DNA of 64,000 nt from the NCBI GenBank assembly GCA_024235255.1, contig JACKMT010000001.1, forward strand, positions 1,221,988 through 1,285,987. Direction: 5' to 3'. The stretch is from Chromatiaceae bacterium. GTDB lineage: Bacteria > Pseudomonadota > Gammaproteobacteria > Chromatiales > Chromatiaceae. Position 1 is the stretch's first letter, and each line of letters opens with the position of its first letter. The notes beneath the pieces were generated by a model. It worked only from the letters and a program-made list of their open reading frames with translations, was not told the DNA's origin and did no database searches. Below, piece by piece: positions 36,746-45,332 of this stretch. A program made the translations under genes and the position numbers.

Positions 36746-37375
36746 CTACTCATTACTGCTCGCCCTCCCTGTCAAACCGCTGGGTGAGCGCAGCGTTGCA
36801 TCCTGGTAAGAGACGCCTCGCTGCAGCGAGCTGGCAGCGCGATAGACGATGCGCTTGCGGTAGATCTCCGAGAGCACATCCGCGTCGCCGGCCAGCAGCG
36901 CCTTGGTCGAGCACATCTCGGCACACAGCGGCAGCTTGCCCTCTGCCAGCCGGTTGGAGCCGTACTTGCGGTACTCTTCCGCGCTGTTGTCCGCTTTCGG
37001 GCCGCCCGCGCAGAAGGTGCACTTGTCCATCTTGCCGCGGGTGGCAAAGGCGCCGTCCGCCGGAAACTGGGGTGCGCCGAAGGGGCAGGCGTAGAAGCAG
37101 TAGCCGCAACCGATGCAGATATCCTTGTCGTGCAGTACCACACCATCCTCGGTGGTGTAGAAGCAGTCGACCGGACAGACCGCCGCGCAGGGTGCATCCG
37201 AACAGTGCATGCAGGCCACCGACAGCGAGCGCTCGCCGGGCACGCCGTCCTTGATGGTCACCACGCGGCGGCGGTTGACGCCCCAAGGCACTTCGTTCTC
37301 ATTCTTGCAGGCGGTGACACAGCCATTGCACTCGATACAGCGTTCGGCATCGCAATAAAATTTCATTCTTGCCAT
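36746..37375 (-). CDS. fdhB: Formate dehydrogenase iron-sulfur beta subunit
   Basis: 209 residues from MARMKFYCDAERC; GAGGAA lies 7 bases before this ATG and too close to the one at 37381. Four ferredoxin-type Cys groups are seen: CIECNGCVTACKNENEVP, CMHCSDAPCAAVCPVDC, CIGCGYCFYACPFGAP and CTFCAGG...CAEMC. This matches four 4Fe-4S clusters passing electrons from FdhA to FdhC. There is no C-terminal membrane helix of the FdoH kind, so it is the soluble FdhB type. It starts 12 bases after fdhA. Confidence 0.94.
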   Translation of the reverse strand: MARMKFYCDAERCIECNGCVTACKNENEVPWGVNRRRVVTIKDGVPGERSLSVACMHCSDAPCAAVCPVDCFYTTEDGVVLHDKDICIGCGYCFYACPFGAPQFPADGAFATRGKMDKCTFCAGGPKADNSAEEYRKYGSNRLAEGKLPLCAEMCSTKALLAGDADVLSEIYRKRIVYRAASSLQRGVSYQDATLRSPSGLTGRASSNE

Positions 37376-37387
37376 GGTCATGTTCCT

Positions 37388-40279
37388 CTATGCCTTGGAG
37401 ATCTTGCACAGGGACGCCTTGGTCTCCTGCATCTGAGTGACGGAGTCGTAGCCATAGGTCATGGCCGTGTTGCAAGCCTCGCCGAGCACGTAGGGATCAG
37501 CCCCGGCCGGGTACTTGTCGCGCAAATCCCTGCCCTGGAACTGTCCGGCAAAATGGAACGGCATGAACGCGACACCTTCGCCCACACGCCGGGTAACCAT
37601 CGCCTTCACCTTCACCCGGCTGCCCTCCGGCCCCTCCAGCCAGACATCGTCGCCATCCTTGACGCCGGCATTGTTGGCGTCGCGCGGATGCATCTCGACG
37701 AACATCTCCTGCTGCAGCTCTGCCAGCCAGGGATTGGAACGGGTTTCGTCGCCGCCGCCTTCGTACTCGACCAGCCGACCTGATGTCAGGATGATCGGAT
37801 ACTCCTGCGAATAGTCCTTCGCCTGGATCGACGCATAGCGCGTCGGCAGGCGGTAGAAGGATTTGCGGTCTTCGTAGGTCGGGTACTTCTCCACCAGATC
37901 GCGCCGGCTGGTATAGAGCGGCTCGCGGTGAATCGGCACCGGATCGGGGAAGGTCCAGACCACGGTGCGTGCCTTGGCGTTGCCAAATGGAGCGCAGCCA
38001 TGTTTGATCGCCACCCGCTGGATGCCGCCGGAGAGGTCGGTCTTCCAGTTCTTGCCCTCCGCCGACTGCTGCTCCTCGGCTGTAAGATCGTCCCACCAGC
38101 CCAGCTTTTTCAGCAGCTCAGCGGTGAATTCGGGATAACCGTCCCTGATCTCCGACCCCTTGGACCAGGAGCCCTCCGCCAGCAGGTTCACGCCGTTGCG
38201 TTCGACACCAAAGCGGGCGCGGAAGGTCAGCCCGCCTTCGGCCACCGGCATACTGGTATCGTAGAGATTGGGCGTGCCCGGATGCCCCATCTCGGCGCTG
38301 CCCCAGCAGGGCCAGGGCATGCCGTAGAAATCGCCGTCGCAGGGACCGCCCTCCGCCTTCAGCGAGGTATAGTCGAAGGTGCCCCAGTTCTGCTGGTGCT
38401 TCTTCAGCCGCTCCGGACTCTGGCCGGTGTAGCCGATGGTCCACATGCCGCGGTTGAATTCGCGGGTGATATCCTCGATCAACGGTTCATCGTTCTCGAC
38501 CTTGATGTGCTTGCACAGCTCCTGTTCGATGCCGAGCTTTTTCGCCAGCTTGTACATAATGGTGTGATCCGGCAGCGACTCGAACAGCGGTGCGATCACC
38601 CGGTCGCGCCACTGCAGCGAACGGTTGGAGGCGGTCACCGAGCCGTAGGTTTCGAACTGGGTGGCCGCCGGCAGCAGATAGACGCCGTCGGTGCGGTCGT
38701 GCATCACCGCGGACGCGGTCGGATAGGGATCGATGATGATCAGCGTCTCCAGCTGCTCCATCGCCTTCTTCATCTCCACGCCGCGGGTCTGGCTGTTGGG
38801 CGCGTGGCCCCAGAAGATCATCGCTTTGACATTGTCGCGCTGGGCGATGTTGGTCTTCTCTTCCAGCACGCCGTCGATCCAGCGGGAGACCGGAATGCCC
38901 ATCAATGTCATCGGGTTGGTGATCTTGTCGGTGCCACCCTCTTCGCCGAAGAACTCACCGGGACGGCTCTCTTTATCGAAGCGCGCGACCAGCCAGTCGT
39001 AATCCAGGTCCCACACCTTCGCCCAATGCTTCCAGGCCCCTTCGGCCAGACCGTAATAGCCGGGCAGTGTGTGCGACAGCACGCCGAAGTCGGTCGCACC
39101 CTGCACATTGTCGTGGCCGCGGAAGATGTTGGTGCCGCCGCCGGCGACACCCATGTTGCCGAGCGCCAGCTGGAAGGCGCAGTAGGCGCGGGTGTTGTTG
39201 TTGCCGATGGTGTGCTGAGTGCCGCCCATGCACCAGATGAAGGTACCGGGGCGGTTGTCCGCCATCGCCTTGGTAGCGGCGAACACCTGGTTCTCCGGCA
39301 CGCCGGTCACCCGCTCCACCTCGTCCGGCGTCCACTTCATCACCTCCTGTTTCACCTCTTCCATGCCGTAGACCCGCTGACTGATGAACTCCTTGTCCTC
39401 CCAGCCGTTCTTGAACACGTGCCAGAGCATGCCCCAGATCAGCGGCACGTCGGTACCCGGCCGCAGGCGCAGATAGTGATTGGCGTGCGCCGCGGTGCGC
39501 GTGAAACGTGGATCGATCACGATCAACGGCGCATTGTTCTCCTCCTTCGCCTTGAACACGTGCTGCAGCGAGACCGGATGCGCCTCGGCCGGGTTGCCGC
39601 CGATGATCAGGATCGACTTGGAGTTGTGGATATCATTGTACGAGTTGGTCATCGCACCGTAGCCCCAGGTGTTGGCAACACCCGCGACGGTGGTGGAGTG
39701 ACAGATCCTGGCCTGGTGATCGACGTTGTTGGTGCCCCAGACGGCGGCCAGCTTGCGGAATAGGTAGGCCTGCTCGTTGTTGTGCTTGGCGGAACCGAGC
39801 CAGTAGACCGAATCCGGACCGGAGCTTTCGCGGATCTTCAGCAGCTGGTCGCCCACCTCGTTGATCGCCTCATCCCAGGAGATGCGCACCCATTTGCCGT
39901 CGACCAGTTTGGTCGGATATTTCAGGCGCCGTTCGCCGTGCCCGTGTTCGCGCACCGACGCGCCTTTGGCGCAGTGCGCACCGCGGCAGAAGGGGTGATC
40001 GAATGCCGGCTCCTGACCGGTCCAGACACCGTTGTGCACTTCTGCGATAATGCCGCAGCCGACCGAACAGTGGGTACAGATGGTTCTGATCTGCTGAGCC
40101 GTGCCGGGCTCGCTGGTCGTGGCATCGGCACGGCACATCATGGCCGGGTGCAGACCCAATCCCAACGCGGTGCCGCCGGCCATCAGACCGGATGAGCGCA
40201 AAAACTCGCGCCGTGTCAGCGCATTGCCGGGGACCAGCTGTTGCGGTTTAGCTTCATTGGAGCGTTTTTTCAGTTTCAT
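37388..40279 (-). CDS. fdhA: Formate dehydrogenase catalytic alpha subunit (Cys form)
   Basis: 963 residues. A twin-arginine signal (LTRREFLRSSGLMAGGTALG) indicates folded export to the periplasm with FdhB. The N-terminal 4Fe-4S motif is Cys68, Cys71, Cys75 with Cys103 (CTHCSVGC ... CAKGA). The molybdenum ligand position, selenocysteine in E. coli FdnG/FdoG, is Cys193 here (ARICHSTTVAG) with no in-frame UGA. The MGD-binding segments GGNPAEAHPVSLQH and WCMGGTQHTIGNNNTRA are conserved. It oxidises formate to CO2. A TorD-like chaperone and FdhX are encoded upstream and mobB lies nearby in the window. Confidence 0.95.
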   Translation of the reverse strand: MKLKKRSNEAKPQQLVPGNALTRREFLRSSGLMAGGTALGLGLHPAMMCRADATTSEPGTAQQIRTICTHCSVGCGIIAEVHNGVWTGQEPAFDHPFCRGAHCAKGASVREHGHGERRLKYPTKLVDGKWVRISWDEAINEVGDQLLKIRESSGPDSVYWLGSAKHNNEQAYLFRKLAAVWGTNNVDHQARICHSTTVAGVANTWGYGAMTNSYNDIHNSKSILIIGGNPAEAHPVSLQHVFKAKEENNAPLIVIDPRFTRTAAHANHYLRLRPGTDVPLIWGMLWHVFKNGWEDKEFISQRVYGMEEVKQEVMKWTPDEVERVTGVPENQVFAATKAMADNRPGTFIWCMGGTQHTIGNNNTRAYCAFQLALGNMGVAGGGTNIFRGHDNVQGATDFGVLSHTLPGYYGLAEGAWKHWAKVWDLDYDWLVARFDKESRPGEFFGEEGGTDKITNPMTLMGIPVSRWIDGVLEEKTNIAQRDNVKAMIFWGHAPNSQTRGVEMKKAMEQLETLIIIDPYPTASAVMHDRTDGVYLLPAATQFETYGSVTASNRSLQWRDRVIAPLFESLPDHTIMYKLAKKLGIEQELCKHIKVENDEPLIEDITREFNRGMWTIGYTGQSPERLKKHQQNWGTFDYTSLKAEGGPCDGDFYGMPWPCWGSAEMGHPGTPNLYDTSMPVAEGGLTFRARFGVERNGVNLLAEGSWSKGSEIRDGYPEFTAELLKKLGWWDDLTAEEQQSAEGKNWKTDLSGGIQRVAIKHGCAPFGNAKARTVVWTFPDPVPIHREPLYTSRRDLVEKYPTYEDRKSFYRLPTRYASIQAKDYSQEYPIILTSGRLVEYEGGGDETRSNPWLAELQQEMFVEMHPRDANNAGVKDGDDVWLEGPEGSRVKVKAMVTRRVGEGVAFMPFHFAGQFQGRDLRDKYPAGADPYVLGEACNTAMTYGYDSVTQMQETKASLCKISKA

Positions 40280-40291
40280 ACGGGCATCTCC

Positions 40292-40501
40292 CTAGCTGGC
40301 TGCGCTCTTGTAGTAGTCCAGGATATGCTGCGTCAGCCGGTAACCCTTGGTTTTCTTCCGGTCGGCATCCGCCTCCCCCGCTGCCGCCAGCGCAGTGGAC
40401 GCAGGAACAGCCGCCGCCAAAGCGCCGCCAACACCGGCAACAGCCGCGCTGCTGATGAAGTTGCGCCGGCTTTCGTCAACCGGTTTGTTAGTCTGCTTCA
40501 T
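40292..40501 (-). CDS. Small twin-arginine protein of formate dehydrogenase clusters (FdhX type)
   Basis: 69 residues: MKQTNKPVDESRRNFISSAA, a hydrophobic Ala-rich stretch, then GYRLTQHILDYYKSAAS. The ATG at 40501 has AGGAGAG 5 bases upstream; the frame is open further but into torD. This matches the short Tat-signal protein regularly encoded just before fdhA in this kind of operon. Its role is not established; it may help Tat export or assembly of FdhAB. Confidence 0.85.
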   Translation of the reverse strand: MKQTNKPVDESRRNFISSAAVAGVGGALAAAVPASTALAAAGEADADRKKTKGYRLTQHILDYYKSAAS

Positions 40502-40527
40502 TGTCTCTCCTCCAGATCGGGGGTATC

Positions 40528-41172
40528 TCATATCTGCATGGAAAAATAGCGGCGCTCCAGTTCGAAGAACGCGGCGCCGAAGCGTCCCAGGTTGCGGTAG
40601 AAGACCGCTGCCCTGGCCTGGCTCAAATCTGCGAACAAGCGATCGACCCAGGGCGCCAGATGCGCTTCGTAAAAACGGGCGATCTCTGCATGGGGACAAT
40701 CCTCCTGAATCAGGATCGACATCACTTCGCACAGCGCCGCGATATGATCTTCCGGTTCGTGTATCCCTGCCTGACGCTCGAAGCCGAGGCTCAGCAGATG
40801 CTCGCGCAGCTCCCCCAGGGGTTTCTCCATCAGGAAGCCGGTCAGATACCAGGATGCGTATGGGACTAGTTCGCCCCGGCCCAGTCCGATAAAGAGCTGA
40901 TGAAACTCCTCCGCCGCCGCCCGTTGATCGAAACTGCGCGCTGCCAGACCCAGCATCGACAGGGAGATTCCCAGCTCGTCCGGCGCTGCAACCTCGGAGA
41001 GCCCGGAGATCTTCTCCAGCAACGGCGCATCCGGTGCTGAACGCAGCAGCGCTGCAATCAGGCGGTACGCTTCGGCGCGGTACTGCTGCTCTTCGGCCAG
41101 CGCCTGGGAGTCAGCTTTGACCGGATCCGCTCTGTCACTGCCGACCGCATGTGCACCTTGGTGTGTCGTCAT
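40528..41172 (-). CDS. TorD/DmsD-family molybdoenzyme chaperone
   Basis: 214 residues from MTTHQGAHAVGSD; the longer frame to 41256 adds non-conserved residues. The all-helical TorD fold is recognised by YRLIAALLRSAPDAPLLEKI, EFHQLFIGLGRGELVPYASW and LCEVMSILIQEDCPHAEIARFYEAHL. Such chaperones bind the Tat signal of the catalytic subunit and hold it until cofactor insertion. Its position before fdhX and fdhA makes FdhA the client. A 126-base gap precedes it, so an additional promoter there is possible. Confidence 0.9.
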   Translation of the reverse strand: MTTHQGAHAVGSDRADPVKADSQALAEEQQYRAEAYRLIAALLRSAPDAPLLEKISGLSEVAAPDELGISLSMLGLAARSFDQRAAAEEFHQLFIGLGRGELVPYASWYLTGFLMEKPLGELREHLLSLGFERQAGIHEPEDHIAALCEVMSILIQEDCPHAEIARFYEAHLAPWVDRLFADLSQARAAVFYRNLGRFGAAFFELERRYFSMQI

Positions 41173-41298
41173 CGTTGTTTCTCTGGCAATCTGAAATTTA
41201 AAGTCTGCAATCGTCAGTCCAGGCTGTAACGAAAAAGAATCGCTAAAAATACTCAAATGTCAGATACGATTTGCCGCAACTGTCTGACAATTGAGGGG

Positions 41299-42888
41299 CT
41301 AGTTGATAATCCCGCCATCCTCCATCGCCTCCGGATCCTGCACTATGTCCGCCACGCGGCAGTCGTCGCACATCTGCAATCGCTGACGCGCACGCTCGCT
41401 CCGGAACATCCGGTGCCCAGCAAGTTTCACCTGCATGTTGTCGATGACCGAGCGGGTGGCAAACGGCTTGCCGCAGCAGATGCAGCAGAACGGCTCTTCT
41501 TCATGCAATACCCGGGATTTATTGCGCTCGTTCCGGTCGAGTAGCATTCTGGGCGTAATCCAGATCGTATTTTCGGGACAGGTTCGGGTGCACAGGCCGC
41601 ACTGTATGCAGTTGGCTTCGATGAAGCGCAGCTGCGGTACTCCCCGACCGCTCTGCAGCGCATGGGTCGGGCAGACCCCGGTGCATGCCAGACAGAGCGT
41701 GCAGGCCTTGGCCGAGACAGATGCGCTGCCGAAAGGAGCCCCGACGGAGAGGGAGACCAGGTTTTTGGATCTTTTTGTCTGTTCGTAGAGATGATCCAGC
41801 GCCAGGTAGAACGCGGTGCGCTTGTCATCCATCGCCGCATGGCGGGCGGGATCGATATCCGGCATGCCGGATTTAATCGGTGAACTCCAACGCCCATCCT
41901 CCGAAATCAGCACTGCGGTATCCGGATAATCCATACCGCGCAGCAGCTCCCACAGGATCTGCAGCTGGCCGTCCAGCGCTCTCCTTACCTGCCGCGTGAC
42001 CTGTGCATCCAATTCCAGCACGACCCGGCTTGCGCCCCAGGCGAGTGCCGAGAGCCAGCTTTCGATGCCGACGCTGGCCACCTCTTCCACCGGGAAGGGG
42101 AGCCAGGAGGCATGCTTACTCAAATCGGCTTCCGGGAGTCGCTCACCGGCGTGAATCAGCACGACCGGCGCCTCCCCCCCGGCTTCGCGAAACGCCTGCA
42201 GCAGTCTGCGCAGCCGGCGCCCCAGATCGCCACTGCTCGGATAGGCGTAACTCAGCGCGGCGCTGGGGCAGACGGTGGCGCAGATACCCCCGCCCTGGCA
42301 GAGGTGGGGATCCACCTCGACTCGCTCCGCCAGTGAGCGAATCGCCTGCGCCGGGCAGGCATCGATACAGCGGGTACAGGCGATCACGCCGTTGCGTGTG
42401 TGCGCGCAGCGGTCCGGGTCATAGCGAAAAAACTCGGGCTTGTCGAAGGTCCCGGTCAGCTCTTTCAGCGTATCCAGCGCCGCGGTGATGGCGCGCTCGT
42501 CCGCCGCGCAGTGCAGATAACCCGGCGGCGGCAGACTGACCGGAATCAGCGCCTCGGGGCTCAGGTCGAGCACCATATCGGTGTGCAGCTCCATCGGTTT
42601 TCCCGCCTCCCGGAACACGACCCGAAACGCGCCGAGATACCCCTCCAGGGTCAGACTGCCGCTGTCCACCTGCACGCCGGAACCCGCGCTCTCCTTATTA
42701 GCCGCAGTCAACAGCACCTGCGCCTGCAGCGGCGGCGCAGCCCAGCCGGCGGCTACGACCGCTTCGCCGCCGCCGATGATCGCCAGCTTCCCACCGGCAC
42801 GATACTCGACCATGCCGGTCGGCGTTACCGATATCTGCTCCATCGCTGCCAGCGCAAGCGCGCGCGGGTCATGCCGAGGATGGTTCAT
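41299..42888 (-). CDS. Multi-cluster 4Fe-4S ferredoxin of the fdh operon
   Basis: 529 residues. Four ferredoxin-type motifs are visible: CTRCIDACPAQAI and CQGGGICATVCPSAAL in the middle, CTLCLACTGVCPTHAL and CIQCGLCTRTCPENTI further on. Additional Cys pairs lie near the C-terminus (CCICCGKPF and CDDCRVADI). The ~150-residue N-terminus has no recognised domain. Genes of this kind are found with DUF3305 and DUF3306 genes at formate dehydrogenase loci; function unknown, electron transfer or cluster maturation is likely. Its start overlaps the DUF3306 gene by 20 bases. Confidence 0.88.
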   Translation of the reverse strand: MNHPRHDPRALALAAMEQISVTPTGMVEYRAGGKLAIIGGGEAVVAAGWAAPPLQAQVLLTAANKESAGSGVQVDSGSLTLEGYLGAFRVVFREAGKPMELHTDMVLDLSPEALIPVSLPPPGYLHCAADERAITAALDTLKELTGTFDKPEFFRYDPDRCAHTRNGVIACTRCIDACPAQAIRSLAERVEVDPHLCQGGGICATVCPSAALSYAYPSSGDLGRRLRRLLQAFREAGGEAPVVLIHAGERLPEADLSKHASWLPFPVEEVASVGIESWLSALAWGASRVVLELDAQVTRQVRRALDGQLQILWELLRGMDYPDTAVLISEDGRWSSPIKSGMPDIDPARHAAMDDKRTAFYLALDHLYEQTKRSKNLVSLSVGAPFGSASVSAKACTLCLACTGVCPTHALQSGRGVPQLRFIEANCIQCGLCTRTCPENTIWITPRMLLDRNERNKSRVLHEEEPFCCICCGKPFATRSVIDNMQVKLAGHRMFRSERARQRLQMCDDCRVADIVQDPEAMEDGGIIN

Positions 42889-43417
42889 CGACTCGCTCCT
42901 CTGGGTTCCCTCGTGCTCCGGACACCGGCTCAGTCAGTTGCTCGGCTGCTTGCTTTTTTCCTTCTCCCAATTCGTCCGCATCATCGCCTCTGTCCGTTCC
43001 CTCGGCCGCTTCCACCGCCTCTGCACGCCGCAGCTCCTGCTCCAGCAGATGCTTCATATCGGCGGTAATCACGTCGCCGAGTTTGGTGAAAACGGTGAAA
43101 TCCTGGTCGTAGTCGTCCAGCCCGTCGCGGGCATTGAACTGCGCTCCCTGAAACAGTTTACGCAGCGCCAGCCGGCGCAGCGACTCACTGACCTGCGGCG
43201 AGAGAAAACCGCTGTAGTCGGAGTCCGGCGTCAGCGACTCAATCTCCGGCATATCGGCATCAGTGAGTGCTTTTGCCGCTGCGGGCTGCTCAGCTTGCAG
43301 CGAATGCTGCGATTGTCCCTCGCCGTTCGTTGACGTCTGCTTCAGCCGGGACCAGCGCGTGACGAACTTCTCCTGTGTGTCCGGCGGTTCAGTGCTCTTT
43401 TCGAACTTCCGCTTCAT
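42869..43417 (-). CDS. DUF3306 protein of the fdh operon
   Basis: 182 residues, largely polar and charged. The family core is FLSPQVSESLRRLALRKLFQGAQ followed by FNARDGLDDYDQDFTVFTKLGDVITADM. The C-terminus is acidic and low in complexity. DUF3306 accompanies formate dehydrogenase genes but has no assigned function. It overlaps DUF3305 upstream by 4 bases and the ferredoxin gene downstream by 20, so all three are tightly coupled. Confidence 0.88.
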   Translation of the reverse strand: MKRKFEKSTEPPDTQEKFVTRWSRLKQTSTNGEGQSQHSLQAEQPAAAKALTDADMPEIESLTPDSDYSGFLSPQVSESLRRLALRKLFQGAQFNARDGLDDYDQDFTVFTKLGDVITADMKHLLEQELRRAEAVEAAEGTDRGDDADELGEGKKQAAEQLTEPVSGARGNPEERVDEPSSA

Positions 43418-43917
43418 GCCCCTTCCACCCTCTCCCCGCTCCAGTCGGTGCGCTTGCGTTTGCGCCGCTGCTCAGGAATATAGTTGGCGAGCACAAACGC
43501 TTCGCACCAGCGGTAGAGTTCGGGAGCGATTTCAACCGCAAACAACTCCCCCTCACACTCCATATGGGCGTGCGCCACGTCGAAACTCAATGTGACCAGT
43601 TTGGGCATGGGTACCGCGGATTCATCCCGCGTCGCGATGACGAAGCAGCGGGGCTCCTCAGAGATCAGGTTGTGGTAGTAACTTTCGCACTCATCGTCGT
43701 GCAGCGTGATCACAAATCCCCTGTGCAGCTCGCGCAGCAGGCCATTCTCTTGATACACCTGCTGCCGCCGCGCTGCCTGCACGGAATGGTCGGAATCGAC
43801 GGTTACCGCCACCGCGTTCCACTGATGGTCTATCCAGGGATTATTCAGCACGGCGCTTCGTTCCATCACGACCGCCACCGAAAATCGGTTCGGGATGTCG
43901 CCAGGTAAGGATGCCAA
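43414..43917 (-). CDS. DUF3305 protein, first gene of the fdh operon
   Basis: 167 residues starting at TTG, with AGGAGG 9 bases upstream. The sequence (IPNRFSVAVVMERSAVLNNP, then WIDHQWNAVAVTVD) and the C-terminal EAFVLANYIPEQRRKRKR are typical of DUF3305, a family of unknown function tied to formate dehydrogenase operons. A well-formed sigma-54 promoter lies 43 bases upstream. Confidence 0.87.
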   Translation of the reverse strand: MASLPGDIPNRFSVAVVMERSAVLNNPWIDHQWNAVAVTVDSDHSVQAARRQQVYQENGLLRELHRGFVITLHDDECESYYHNLISEEPRCFVIATRDESAVPMPKLVTLSFDVAHAHMECEGELFAVEIAPELYRWCEAFVLANYIPEQRRKRKRTDWSGERVEGA

Positions 43918-43959
43918 GGCGCTTTGCCTCCTGTTAGGGTGCGGGATAAATTTTCCGGC

Positions 43960-43975
43960 AGCAAATTACATACCA
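43960..43975 (-). promoter_or_regulatory. Sigma-54 promoter of the fdh operon
   Basis: On the minus strand TGGTATG-TAAT-TTGCT fits the -24/-12 consensus TGGCAYG-N4-TTGCW with exact spacing. It lies 43 bases before the DUF3305 start and reads into the operon. Confidence 0.75.
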
Positions 43976-44061
43976 TGAATCCGATTGAGGAGGTCCTACT
44001 GAACGGGTGTGGACACGAAGGCGTCAATGAAGCGGAAAAAGGCGGAGAACGAGGTTGTAAC

Positions 44062-44078
44062 TGTCCCAAAATGTCCCA
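44062..44078. promoter_or_regulatory. TGTCCCA direct repeat, candidate activator site
   Basis: TGTCCCA occurs at 44062-44068 and 44072-44078, ten bases apart, one helical turn. It lies ~90 bases upstream of the minus-strand sigma-54 promoter and ~155 bases upstream of the plus-strand one, the usual range for enhancer sites. The same heptamer is found upstream of the sigma-54 activator gene at 50363-50369 (inverted). Confidence 0.55.
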
Positions 44079-44230
44079 CCGACGGCGGAATAACGGGCCA
44101 TAACGATCCAAAATTGCTATCGGCTGAGTTGTCTCTGCGCTGATTGAGCAAGCATGCTTGTTCGTGGATCACCCGCTCGCCGGCATAACTGCCGCGCACC
44201 TGGAAGCAGTTACTTGAAGAGAACAACAGC

Positions 44231-44246
44231 TGGAACCTTTCTTGCT
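44231..44246 (+). promoter_or_regulatory. Sigma-54 promoter of the HTH/PBP regulator gene
   Basis: TGGAACC-TTTC-TTGCT matches the -24/-12 consensus with exact spacing and reads toward the gene starting at 44318. The stretch between the two divergent sigma-54 promoters (43976-44230) contains the TGTCCCA repeat and no gene. Confidence 0.72.
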
Positions 44247-44317
44247 TCTTTTCAGGATTAAATTGATGAACTTTTCAACAGCAAGGTGAATCACACTTCG
44301 CGAGTAGACGACCAAGG

Positions 44318-45238
44318 ATGACCGCGTTAACTCCCCCTGCAGGCCAAAGCAATGCATTTATGAGCGTGCATCAGGTGGCCGAGTATCTGCATCTCAACGA
44401 AAAGAAGATCTACGCACTGGTCAGCGAAGGCGGCATTCCCGCCACCAAGGTGACCGGAAAATGGATGTTTCCCCGGGAATTGGTGGATCGCTGGGTACTG
44501 GACTCGGCACATGGCGGTCTGCTTAACGACCGGCTGATGATTGCCGGCAGCGACGATCCCTTGCTGCACCGACTGATCAACGACTATTCCCATGAGATCG
44601 GAGACCGGGCGCTGATCAGCTTCACCGCCACCGGCACCCGCCTGGGACTGGAATTGCTGCAGGCCCGGCGGGTGGATGCCTGTGCCATCCACTGGGGCCC
44701 GCTGGGTGAAAGCGACACGCGCCACCCCGCCCTGCTGCGCCAATACAGCCGTCACGCCGAATGGCTGCTGATCCGTCTCTTCCGGCGCGAGCAGGGCCTG
44801 ATCGTGTCACCGCCGCTGCTGCAGCAGATCCGCGATACACGCGAGCTGTTCGATCCCGCGTTTCGCTGGGCACTGCGTCAGAGAGGGACCGGCAGTCTGC
44901 GTTTTCTGATGGAGATCCTGAGCCATTACGGCTGCAACACCGGCACGCTGAACAGTACCCTCACGGCACTGTCCGAACGCGAAGCCGCTGCTGCGGTCAG
45001 CATGAATCTGGCCGATATCGCACCCGGCACGCGTGCCGGTGCAACGGAGAACAACCTGGGATTTATCAGCTTCGGCTGGGAGTCTTTCGATCTGGCTTTA
45101 CCCCGGGCAGTCTGGTTCCGGCGCCTGCTGCAAAATCTTCTCGGCCGCCTGAAATCCAGCCAGTGCGAGGCATTTGCAAAAACCCTGAACGGCTACGATC
45201 TGCGGGACCGGGGCGACCTGGTATGGGGGGACGACTAA
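44318..45238 (+). CDS. Helix-turn-helix regulator with periplasmic-binding-protein-like domain
   Basis: 306 residues, or 292 if the ATG at 44360 is used (MSVHQVAEYLHLNEKKIYAL). The N-terminus is an excisionase/MerR-like winged helix (VAEYLHLNEKKIYALVSEGG, then VTGKWMFPRELVDRWV). The remainder is a PBP-like ligand domain (LMIAGSDDPLLHRLINDYSH ... TGTRLGLELLQARRVDACAI), the type related to molybdate/anion-binding proteins. It probably senses a small ligand, perhaps molybdate or formate-related, and controls nearby genes. It is divergent from the fdh operon and has its own sigma-54 promoter. Downstream lies the 2Fe-2S reductase fusion (94-base gap). Confidence 0.82.
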   Translation: MTALTPPAGQSNAFMSVHQVAEYLHLNEKKIYALVSEGGIPATKVTGKWMFPRELVDRWVLDSAHGGLLNDRLMIAGSDDPLLHRLINDYSHEIGDRALISFTATGTRLGLELLQARRVDACAIHWGPLGESDTRHPALLRQYSRHAEWLLIRLFRREQGLIVSPPLLQQIRDTRELFDPAFRWALRQRGTGSLRFLMEILSHYGCNTGTLNSTLTALSEREAAAAVSMNLADIAPGTRAGATENNLGFISFGWESFDLALPRAVWFRRLLQNLLGRLKSSQCEAFAKTLNGYDLRDRGDLVWGDD

Positions 45239-45332
45239 TCCGTTCACTGCTGCAGCGGACCGGTGATACCATATCGCAAGTATAAGCTCAATCCGCCAAC
45301 GCTCCCACGAGCCAGCAACAGAAGGGTGACTG

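Noticed and set aside
37928..39763. 611-codon open frame antisense to fdhA
   Set aside because: FdhA is unmistakable on the other strand; the antisense frame shows no family features.
37388..40279. Selenocysteine-containing formate dehydrogenase
   Set aside because: The active-site position is a normal Cys codon (Cys193) and no in-frame UGA occurs.
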